A stretch of DNA of 25,512 nt, from contig CAZYTP010000028.1 of NCBI GenBank assembly GCA_964650385.1, forward strand, positions 1 through 25,512, written 5' to 3'. Position 1 is the stretch's first letter; every line of letters begins with the position of its first letter. Positions 7,595-13,935 of the stretch are shown here, one piece after another. Below the pieces are notes generated by a model. It was given only the letters and a program-made list of their open reading frames with translations, did no database searches and was not told the origin of the DNA. This DNA is from JAUSPI01 sp964650385 (GTDB lineage Bacteria; Desulfobacterota; Syntrophia; Syntrophales; JADFWA01). A program made the translations under genes and the position numbers.

Positions 7595-8656
7595 TCACTC
7601 AACTTCTTTTAAGATATTAAGGGGCTGCCCATCACGTAATCTCTCATTACCTTTGACAACCACTTTCATTCCCTCTGATATATTCTTCGAATTGATACCC
7701 ACCTTCGCGCCTTGATACCCGATGATTTTTATTGGTATCAACTTTGCTTTTCCCCCAATAACAGCAACAACTAATGTCTTTCCGAATGTATTTAACACGG
7801 CATCTCTGGGTATCATAAGTGTCGAGACTTTTGTGCCTCCAGGCAATTTCACCTTTGCTTCCATACCCTCCATAAGTGAATTAATGTAATCAACCCTTAT
7901 TTTAACAGGAAATGTTCTCGTCGAAACGTCACACTTCGGGATGATTGCGTGAAGTTTTCCTTCCAGTTCTTTATCTCCCGACTGTATCTTTACATTCATG
8001 CCGGGATTAAGATATCTAATTACTTCTTCGGGTACTTCGACGATGACGTCCAACGTGTCATTCCTTGCGACTGTTGCCACCGACTTGCCCGGCGAAAACC
8101 ACTCTCCTCGCGCAACAAGTCTTTTTATCACCACGCCGTCAAATGGTGATTTGATGTTTGTTTTTTCAAGTTCTATTTCAAGACGATCAACTTCTGCTTT
8201 TAGAGAGGCCGTCTTCTTTTCCAGCCCCTTCACCTGGAACCTCTGATCGTCGTAATCCTTTTCTGCAACAATCTTTTTTTTATAAAGAGTTGCTATTCTC
8301 TCTAAATCTTTCCTCGCCCTTTCGAGGTCTGTGAGTATCTGTTCATACAGTGCTTTTTGCGTTTGAAAGGTCTTTTCACGAAGAATTGAATTTAGCTTGA
8401 CCAAAATTCTTCCCTTTTTTATCCGCTCTCCTTCTTCAAATCGAATAATTTCGACCGTTCCGCTTACTTCGGCTGAAACTTCTGAAACCTCAGGGTAGTA
8501 AATGGTCCCAATAAATTCTTTCTCAGGTGCAATCATTCCCACTGTGATTTTAGAAACAACGACATTCGCAGGCGGCGTCTGTTTCTTAGTCTCAGCATGT
8601 GACACAGCAGTGAATAAAAGCATTACAATTAGAATAATTGACGAAGTCTTGTGCAT
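7595..8656 (-). CDS. RND efflux periplasmic adaptor (membrane fusion protein)
   Basis: This adaptor links the inner-membrane pump to an outer-membrane channel. The frame is open further upstream, but the start at 8656 is preferred: GGAGG lies 7 bases before it and the protein then begins with a typical signal peptide (MHKTSSIILIVMLLFTAVSH, AETKK). This gives 353 residues. The order is: lipoyl/biotinyl-like half (SGTVEIIRFEEGERIKKG), a coiled-coil hairpin rich in Lys/Glu/Leu (about 85-150), the second lipoyl half (SPFDGVVIKRLVARGEWF), a beta-barrel domain and a membrane-proximal domain. It lacks an obvious lipobox Cys. It is the first gene of the operon and probably shares the promoter at 8697-8725 with the pump. 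Confidence 0.93.
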   Translation of the reverse strand: MHKTSSIILIVMLLFTAVSHAETKKQTPPANVVVSKITVGMIAPEKEFIGTIYYPEVSEVSAEVSGTVEIIRFEEGERIKKGRILVKLNSILREKTFQTQKALYEQILTDLERARKDLERIATLYKKKIVAEKDYDDQRFQVKGLEKKTASLKAEVDRLEIELEKTNIKSPFDGVVIKRLVARGEWFSPGKSVATVARNDTLDVIVEVPEEVIRYLNPGMNVKIQSGDKELEGKLHAIIPKCDVSTRTFPVKIRVDYINSLMEGMEAKVKLPGGTKVSTLMIPRDAVLNTFGKTLVVAVIGGKAKLIPIKIIGYQGAKVGINSKNISEGMKVVVKGNERLRDGQPLNILKEVE

Positions 8657-8696
8657 AATAAACCTCCGATTAAGCTTACTACCCTTCTGGGTTCGC

Positions 8697-8725
8697 ATCA
8701 TGCCCTTTTTGAAGAAGTGTTGCAA
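8697..8725 (-). promoter_or_regulatory. Possible sigma70-type promoter of the RND operon
   Basis: On the minus strand TTGCAA (8725-8720) and CATGAT (8702-8697) are 17 bases apart, each four of six to consensus. The position, about 40-70 bases before the adaptor start and between that gene and repeat B copy 2, is right for the operon promoter. Confidence 0.3.
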
Positions 8726-8750
8726 CTTTTTTTCACTAAATTCAGGAACA

Positions 8751-8920
8751 ATTGAAGCTCCCCGCAACAAGTTGCGGGGAATCTCCGACTGTTTAGTAAG
8801 TTAGAAATTATTTTGTGCCAGAAAATAATTTCGTTAACGCATTTATCCCCTTTAGTGGGACTTATCCCGTTTATCGGGGTAAGGAAATTTTTTATTTTTT
8901 ATGCGCTCGCTGTTCAGTTC
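8751..8920. repeat. Repeat B, copy 2 (about 170 bp, structured)
   Basis: This is the second copy of the element at 4300-4485, in direct orientation on the promoter side of the RND operon. It has the same two identical blocks. In the middle it carries a perfect 11-base stem, GAAATTATTTT (8804-8814) with AAAATAATTTC (8822-8832), around the loop GTGCCAG. Copy 1 keeps only a 12-base palindrome there. At its right end CTCGCT (8906-8911) is uninterrupted. Confidence 0.9.
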
Positions 8921-8936
8921 GATCAGTCTTTTCTTT

Positions 8937-8993
8937 ACCCTCACTCAGGACCTTCTGCGCACCTGCCACCTGACGCAATTTAGGCATCTAATT
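8937..8993. repeat. Repeat A, copy 2 (57 bp)
   Basis: This is a direct copy of 4203-4259 with six mismatches. Here A lies to the right of B, while in the other pair A lies to the left of B, so the two families enclose the operon as A-B-operon-B-A without inversion. On the minus strand an ATG at 8987 opens a 31-codon frame ending at TAA 8892-8894 that runs from A into B. Confidence 0.85.
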
Positions 8994-9082
8994 TTACAAA
9001 TATCTGTTATATAGGTGTGTGAAAAGTAAATGGGTGATAAAAAGTCTTTGGGGATCGTAACTTTCGGGAGGAAGTAAAGAGA

Positions 9083-9469
9083 ATGAATTTAATTACTATA
9101 TTGGCCGGAGATATTTCCATCTCAGCCGAGGTGAACAACAGTCCTACGGCACAGGAAATATGGAGAGCACTGCCGATTGAGGGGACAGCCAATACATGGG
9201 GAGATGAAATCTATTTCGAGATTCCCGTAATTATTAACGAGGAGCCTGATGCACGTGCTGACGTTGAAGTGGGCGATCTGGGATACTGGCCGTCCGGACA
9301 CGCTTTCTGTATCTTTTTCGGTCCAACCCCTGTCAGTTCCGATGAGAAGCCGCGTGCCGCCAGTCCGGTAAATATCTTTGGCCGTGTGGTGGGAGATGTT
9401 ACACAGCTCAGAAACGTCCGAAGCGGGGCAAGGGTTTCAGTCTCCCGTTCCGAAAGGGAAAACAGATAA
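9083..9469 (+). CDS. Cyclophilin-like fold protein (TM1367 / Cyclophil_like family)
   Basis: This 128-residue cytosolic protein belongs to the small cyclophilin-like family typified by Thermotoga TM1367. Recognisable pieces are the N-terminal strand with ISAEVNNSPTAQEIWRALP, the middle WGDEIYFEIP, GDLGYWPSGHAFCIFFGPTP, and the closing PRAASPVNIFGRV. The length fits the family. It has a cyclophilin-type barrel, but peptidyl-prolyl isomerase activity is not established for the group, so the function is unknown. GGGAGG lies 11 bases before the ATG, a long but workable spacing. It stands alone between repeat A and the MBL-fold gene. The last dozen residues are charged and probably disordered. Confidence 0.85.
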   Translation: MNLITILAGDISISAEVNNSPTAQEIWRALPIEGTANTWGDEIYFEIPVIINEEPDARADVEVGDLGYWPSGHAFCIFFGPTPVSSDEKPRAASPVNIFGRVVGDVTQLRNVRSGARVSVSRSERENR

Positions 9470-9551
9470 AAGAACCCCGCAAAATAAGTCGTTTTTCCCA
9501 TACATTTTCCTGATTGCCTCTCTCCATTTTTTGACAACGGACTAAAATAAA

Positions 9552-9580
9552 TTGACTTTCACTCAAAAAAAAGTTATCAG
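9552..9580 (+). promoter_or_regulatory. Possible promoter of the MBL-fold gene
   Basis: TTGACT (9552-9557) and TATCAG (9575-9580) are 17 bases apart. A better -10-like TATAAT lies at 9616-9621 but has no partner at the right distance and would put the start inside the ribosome site. The call is therefore weak. Confidence 0.3.
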
Positions 9581-9639
9581 GATTCTTCCTTTACGGTGTA
9601 AAAAGGGTACGGTTTTATAATCTATTAGAGGGGTTACGT

Positions 9640-10269
9640 ATGTTTTTAAAGCAGTTACAGGTAGGTCATATGTCAGTATTTGCCTACATTATAGGTGACA
9701 AAGAGAGCGGTGAGGGGCTGGTTGTTGATCCTGCCGCAGAGACTGATCGTATCCTTTCGGAAGCTGAAGATAACAATATAAAGATTAAATACATTGTCAA
9801 TACCCATGGCCATGTCGATCATATCGCCGGAAATGCTGAGATGAAAGATAAAACAGGCGCAGAAATTATCATCCACGAAGATGATGCCTACATGCTGACT
9901 TCCACGCCTCCACTGATATTCAGAATGTTCCGGTCCAAACCGTCTCCACCAGCGGACATAACTGTTAAGGATGGAGATACTATCACCGTGGGAAAGGTGA
10001 ATCTCAAGGTAATTCACACACCAGGACACTCCCCGGGAGGAATGGCTCTTTATACTGAAGGGTATGTCCTGACCGGAGATACCCTTTTTGTAAAAGGAGT
10101 TGGAAGAACAGATCTTCCCGGTGGATCATGGGAAATTATGCTTCTTTCAATCAAGGAAAAACTGCTCACTCTCCCTGATGAAACGGTGGTACTACCGGGG
10201 CATAATTACGGAAGGGCACCTACTTCCACTATAGAAAATGAGAAGAAGAACAACCAATACCTGAAATAA
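9640..10269 (+). CDS. MBL-fold metallo-hydrolase (glyoxalase II-like)
   Basis: This 209-residue protein has a metallo-beta-lactamase fold with all metal ligands: His56-x-His58-x-Asp60-His61 (THGHVDHIAG), His130 (HTPGHSPGG), Asp147 (LTGDTLF) and His188 (LPGHNYG). The short length and absence of the C-terminal helical domain separate it from true GloB and place it with YcbL-type hydrolases acting on thioesters or related small substrates. The exact substrate is unknown. It is probably cytosolic, with no signal peptide. AGAGGGG lies 6 bases before the ATG. It is followed after 85 bases by purC on the same strand; a shared transcript is possible but not proved. Confidence 0.9.
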   Translation: MFLKQLQVGHMSVFAYIIGDKESGEGLVVDPAAETDRILSEAEDNNIKIKYIVNTHGHVDHIAGNAEMKDKTGAEIIIHEDDAYMLTSTPPLIFRMFRSKPSPPADITVKDGDTITVGKVNLKVIHTPGHSPGGMALYTEGYVLTGDTLFVKGVGRTDLPGGSWEIMLLSIKEKLLTLPDETVVLPGHNYGRAPTSTIENEKKNNQYLK

Positions 10270-10354
10270 AAAGATGGGTGTTAAACAACAATCAGATTTT
10301 ACAAACATCTGAATTTTACTGTTAAAATTGAAACTTAGAATAAAGGATCGTTGC

Positions 10355-11239
10355 ATGGAAAATACGGGTCTAACCACAACAGATTTCACGGAATTAAAGT
10401 TGTTAAACAGGGGGAAGGTAAGGGATATTTATGAATTTAACAGCCACCTCCTCATAGTAGCTACCGATAGAATATCCGCTTTTGATTTTATTATGCCAAA
10501 TCCTATACCGGGTAAAGGAAAAATATTAACTTCCATGTCCGCCTTCTGGTTCAAGAAAACGGAAGATATAATTGATAATCATCTTATTTCAACAGACACA
10601 AATGAATTCCCCGAAGAATGCCTTCCTTACAGGGATACCCTGCAGGGAAGAAGTATGCTTGCAAAAAAAGCCAGGCCACTCCCTGTGGAATGCGTTGTGC
10701 GAAGATATCTGAGCGGTTCCGGCTGGAAAGATTATTGCCAGGATAATTCTATTTCAGGGATAAGGCTCCCGAAAGGATTGAAGGAATCGGCCAGGCTTTC
10801 TGAACCGATTTTTACTCCATCCACCAAGGAACTGGAAGGTAAACACGACATCCCAATCACGAAGGAAAAGATGGAAGATATTATCGGTCATGAGCTTACG
10901 GTAAAAACAATCGAAGCCTGTATGAACATCTATGACAGGGCATCTAAAATTGCCGAGCAGGAAGGAATAATTATAGCTGATACTAAAATGGAATTTGGAA
11001 TGATTGAAGATAAACTGATATTGATCGACGAACTTCTCACACCCGACTCGTCAAGGTTCTGGCCCAAAGACACGTACGAGGAAGGAAGGCCTCAAAAAAG
11101 CTTTGACAAGCAATTCTTGAGGGACTATCTCATATCTATCAAATGGGACAAAACCCCTCCTGCCCCACAGCTTCCTCCAGAGATTATTAAAAAAACAAAA
11201 GAGAAGTATGAGGAAGCCCTGAGACGTCTTACCAAATAA
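10355..11239 (+). CDS. purC: Phosphoribosylaminoimidazole-succinocarboxamide synthase (SAICAR synthetase)
   Basis: PurC joins CAIR and aspartate with ATP to make SAICAR, the eighth step of de novo purine synthesis in the cytosol. The 294 residues carry the family signatures: LLNRGKVRDIYEF near the N-terminus, ATDRISAFD, VECVVRRYLSGSGWKDY, and LIDELLTPDSSRFW. The length is that of the longer (about 300-residue) PurC type rather than the about 240-residue form. The ATG at 10355 is chosen because an AAAGGA ribosome site lies about 8 bases upstream. An in-frame TTG at 10328 would add nine residues and lacks one. No PurR-type operator or riboswitch was recognised upstream. No other purine gene is in the window. 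Confidence 0.96.
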   Translation: MENTGLTTTDFTELKLLNRGKVRDIYEFNSHLLIVATDRISAFDFIMPNPIPGKGKILTSMSAFWFKKTEDIIDNHLISTDTNEFPEECLPYRDTLQGRSMLAKKARPLPVECVVRRYLSGSGWKDYCQDNSISGIRLPKGLKESARLSEPIFTPSTKELEGKHDIPITKEKMEDIIGHELTVKTIEACMNIYDRASKIAEQEGIIIADTKMEFGMIEDKLILIDELLTPDSSRFWPKDTYEEGRPQKSFDKQFLRDYLISIKWDKTPPAPQLPPEIIKKTKEKYEEALRRLTK

Positions 11240-11253
11240 AATCTCTCCAAACC

Positions 11254-11282
11254 TTGACACAAGAGCAGCGGCTTATTATCTT
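11254..11282 (+). promoter_or_regulatory. Sigma70-type promoter for the helical-repeat/dnaJ pair
   Basis: A perfect TTGACA (11254-11259) is followed after exactly 17 bases by TATCTT (11277-11282). Transcription would begin near 11289, about 50 bases before the GTG start of the next gene. No heat-shock inverted repeat (CIRCE) is visible. Confidence 0.5.
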
Positions 11283-11339
11283 TAGGGTGTACAGTTACGT
11301 CTTTAAACATATTGCACACAGCTTACAGGTAAGAATAGA

Positions 11340-11738
11340 GTGGTAAAAATTAAACTGCCCGATTACAAGGAAAAACAGAAAATTCTTTACGGGGGTAACA
11401 CTTCCCCAACAGCACTTACAGCTTATGGAGATAAGTACTTCGAGGCAGAAAGAATCTCCGATGCCATCGATTTTTATCAAAAGGCTAACCATATTGAAGG
11501 CCTGGAAAAAATTAAAGATATAATAATAAAAGAAGGGGATGTTTTTGAATTTCAGCATATTCTGAATGCCCTGAATATTGATGCTTCCAGTGAAGAATGG
11601 AATACAATAGGCAAAAGGGCATTCGAGCTTAAAAAATATACCTTCGCCATCCACGCCTTTGAAAAGGGTGGAAATAACTCCATGGTTGACAAAATAAAGG
11701 AACTTTTACCCCCAGAAGGGAAACAGCAAGCTGAATGA
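11340..11738 (+). CDS. Small helical-repeat (TPR-like) protein coupled to dnaJ
   Basis: This is a 132-residue, probably cytosolic protein with no signal peptide. It is almost entirely helical, and two segments look like degenerate tetratricopeptide units: ALTAYGDKYFEAERISDAIDFYQKA (about 22-46) and WNTIGKRAFELKKYTFAIHAFEKG (about 86-109), with the spaced small and aromatic residues of TPR helices. I do not recognise a named family. Translation begins at GTG (11340). The stop overlaps the DnaJ start in ATGA (11735-11738), so the two are translated together. That coupling suggests a cochaperone or adaptor working with this DnaJ, which is an inference. Confidence 0.75.
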   Translation: MVKIKLPDYKEKQKILYGGNTSPTALTAYGDKYFEAERISDAIDFYQKANHIEGLEKIKDIIIKEGDVFEFQHILNALNIDASSEEWNTIGKRAFELKKYTFAIHAFEKGGNNSMVDKIKELLPPEGKQQAE

Positions 11739-12790
11739 TACGAATTGATTATTATGAAATTCTTGGTGTAGAGAGAACTGCCTCCGAAGATGAGATAAAA
11801 AGAACGTACAGGAAATTGGCTATGAAATATCACCCGGATAGAAACCCGGGAGATAAAGATGCCGAAGAGAAGTTTAAAGAGGCAGCGGAGGCCTATGAAG
11901 TACTGCGAAACGGAGAAAAGAGAGAAATATATGACAGATATGGTCACGAGGGGCTTAGTGGAACCGGATTCAGAGGTTTTACCGGATTTGAAGATATATT
12001 TTCAAGTTTTGGTGACATATTTGAAGACATCTTCGGCTTTGCCAATGGAAGAAGATCGAGAACAGCTGCTCGTGCAGGAGCCGATCTCCGTTATGACCTA
12101 ACCATTTCCTTCATGGATGCCGCTTTTGGTAAATCTACTGACATTGAAATAGAAAAATTTGTACAGTGCGGTGAGTGTGGAGGTACAGGAACAGCACCGG
12201 GAACCTCTCCGGAGATTTGCCCTGACTGCGGAGGAAGAGGTCAGGTCACCAGGACCAGCGGATTTTTCAGTATAAGTTCTACCTGTTCCCAATGCCGGGG
12301 TGCGGGAAGGATAATAAAGAACCCTTGCGGGGTTTGTATGGGAACCGGCAGCGCGAAAACAAAAAAAACGGTTCATCTAAAAATACCCCCCGGTGTGGAA
12401 ACGGGTTCCCGACTGAGACTGAGAGGGGAAGGAGAAGAAGGAGAATTCGGCGGACCGACGGGTGATCTATATGTTTTTATCTATGTAGAGCAACATGAAT
12501 TTTTCGAAAGGGATGGTACCGATATACACTGCCAAGTGCCTATTTCCATTGTTCAGGCTACCCTGGGGGCAAATATTGAAGTACCTACCATAGAAGGCCC
12601 TGAAAAAATTAAAATATCAAAAGGCACTCAAAACGGAAAACTTTTTCGACTGGGGGGAAAGGGAATTCCCCTCCTGAGGGGTTTTGGAAGGGGAGACCAG
12701 ATCGTCCAGGTCACGGTAAAGATACCGACCAACATCAATAAAAAGCAGGAAAAACTCCTCAAGGAATTTGATAAACTGAGCGGGGAATAA
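11735..12790 (+). CDS. dnaJ: Chaperone DnaJ (type I Hsp40)
   Basis: DnaJ delivers unfolded clients to DnaK and stimulates its ATPase. The 351 residues contain the J-domain (4-70) with the His33-Pro-Asp motif (YHPDR), a Gly/Phe-rich linker (about 72-105), four CxxCxGxG zinc repeats (Cys145/148, 162/165, 184/187, 198/201) and the two C-terminal substrate-binding domains (KIPPGVETGSRLRLRGEGE; TLGANIEVPT). It is slightly shorter than the usual 370-380 residues. The gene is not beside dnaK or grpE, and it overlaps a small helical-repeat gene by four bases. It may therefore be a second DnaJ paralogue rather than the one of the dnaK operon. Confidence 0.93.
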   Translation: MIRIDYYEILGVERTASEDEIKRTYRKLAMKYHPDRNPGDKDAEEKFKEAAEAYEVLRNGEKREIYDRYGHEGLSGTGFRGFTGFEDIFSSFGDIFEDIFGFANGRRSRTAARAGADLRYDLTISFMDAAFGKSTDIEIEKFVQCGECGGTGTAPGTSPEICPDCGGRGQVTRTSGFFSISSTCSQCRGAGRIIKNPCGVCMGTGSAKTKKTVHLKIPPGVETGSRLRLRGEGEEGEFGGPTGDLYVFIYVEQHEFFERDGTDIHCQVPISIVQATLGANIEVPTIEGPEKIKISKGTQNGKLFRLGGKGIPLLRGFGRGDQIVQVTVKIPTNINKKQEKLLKEFDKLSGE

Positions 12791-12820
12791 TACCGATAAT
12801 CATAAACATTTGAAGCTCCC

Positions 12821-13711
12821 CTAATCAAAGGAAAGATAAACGACTGAAAGGGGATCAACATAATCGTCAAAGAGCCTGAATCCCCAGTGCAGGTGGGGAC
12901 CGGTAACCCTCCCGGTCGATCCCACATAGCCGATAATTTCACCTTTTTCTACCGATCTTCCCTTCTCGACACAGCTTTTTGACAAATGACAATATATGGA
13001 AAAAAATCCGAGGCCATGATTAATAATAACCGTATTGCCGGAAAAATAAAGGTCTCGAGTCAGGACTACTTTTCCTGAATTTGAAGCACTAACCGGCATT
13101 CCTGACGGGCTGGGAATATCAACACCCCTGTGACGGGAACGAAATCCGTCATTAAATATCCTTCTTTCTCCAAAATTCTTCTTGCTCTTTTCCATTACGG
13201 GAGCAATGAATTTCTCATTGCCCAACCAATGGGGAATAAATTCTTTATAGACCTCACTGGTGAGCTTCGCTTCCCTCATTATCCTATTCTGCGCTTCAGG
13301 GGGGGGGCATGTGAATCTTCTATCAACATTAAGTTTTTTCGAAAGAAATTTCCCTTCCGAAACAGGAATCTCGAAAGAAAAGTCCCCTTTTCGTCCATCT
13401 GCAAATTCAATCCGGATATCAAGATCATGAATTCCTGGCTTAATATCGAGACCCAAACTCATAAGGAAGAAAGATGTCAATGGGTCTCTGGCAGGAACAA
13501 ACCTGTAATCTTTTCCATTAAAATGGGCCTTTGCGGAGGAAAGTTTCGGAGACCGCATGGTAATCTTTACAACTTCACCCTGAAAGAGTCTGCGATACTC
13601 GGATCTGATACTTATCTGGGAATCTTCTATAATAACACCGGATTCAAACGGATAAAGAAAACCGGGGGAAAGAAAAAATATAAGGTTGGCCAGTATGAGA
13701 ATCTTTTTCAT
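12821..13711 (-). CDS. Secreted M23 family metallopeptidase (peptidoglycan endopeptidase)
   Basis: This is a zinc endopeptidase of the LytM/M23 group that cuts peptidoglycan cross-bridges or acts as a divisome factor in the periplasm. The chosen ATG at 13711 gives 296 residues starting with a signal peptide (MKKILILANLIFFLSPGFLY). Upstream in-frame starts would bury it. An N-terminal Ig-like or beta-rich domain (about 22-120) precedes the catalytic domain (about 185-290) with zinc ligands His194 and Asp198 (HRGVD) and His275 (HLHWG), and the additional His242 (YCHLS). All active residues are present. A run of nine C on the coding strand (13299-13307) spans Thr-Cys-Pro-Pro-Pro and is a potential slippage site. 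The gene is convergent with dnaJ, 30 bases apart. Confidence 0.9.
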   Translation of the reverse strand: MKKILILANLIFFLSPGFLYPFESGVIIEDSQISIRSEYRRLFQGEVVKITMRSPKLSSAKAHFNGKDYRFVPARDPLTSFFLMSLGLDIKPGIHDLDIRIEFADGRKGDFSFEIPVSEGKFLSKKLNVDRRFTCPPPEAQNRIMREAKLTSEVYKEFIPHWLGNEKFIAPVMEKSKKNFGERRIFNDGFRSRHRGVDIPSPSGMPVSASNSGKVVLTRDLYFSGNTVIINHGLGFFSIYCHLSKSCVEKGRSVEKGEIIGYVGSTGRVTGPHLHWGFRLFDDYVDPLSVVYLSFD

Positions 13712-13866
13712 CTGATAATTTTCCCAACTCCACTTCAAGAAAGGGAGGTTTTGAGGGTTATCTGCACTGTCTTTTTTATCGTTATACGGCATCTGTTCCG
13801 TTCTATATAGTCTGTAGATCAGAAGCGCTTTTGTACCATAAAACGTTTTTACTTCAAATAAAAATA

Positions 13867-13895
13867 TGGACAATTTAGAAAGTATAAATTATATT
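13867..13895 (+). promoter_or_regulatory. Strong sigma70-type promoter of the Lon-like gene
   Basis: TGGACA (13867-13872) and TATATT (13890-13895) are separated by exactly 17 bases, each five of six to consensus, in an AT-rich region. Transcription would begin near 13902 and give a leader of about 34 bases before the ATG at 13936, which has AGGAG upstream. No heat-shock sigma32-type match replaces it. Confidence 0.65.
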
Positions 13896-13935
13896 ATTAT
13901 TAAAATAAGAATGTTATACGTTTATCAGGAGAAAA

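Noticed and set aside
8657..8770. Longer start for the RND adaptor at 8770
   Set aside because: It would add 38 residues before a normal signal peptide, run into repeat B, and ignore the GGAGG site placed correctly for 8656.
12786..12820. Terminator between convergent dnaJ and M23 genes
   Set aside because: CGGGGAA and GCTCCCC could pair weakly, and TTTGAAGCTCCCC resembles the edge of repeat B, but the stem is poor and no T-run follows, so neither a terminator nor a repeat copy is claimed.
13712..13873. Longer start for the M23 peptidase
   Set aside because: The 54 extra residues are not conserved-looking and would put the signal peptide in the interior of the protein.
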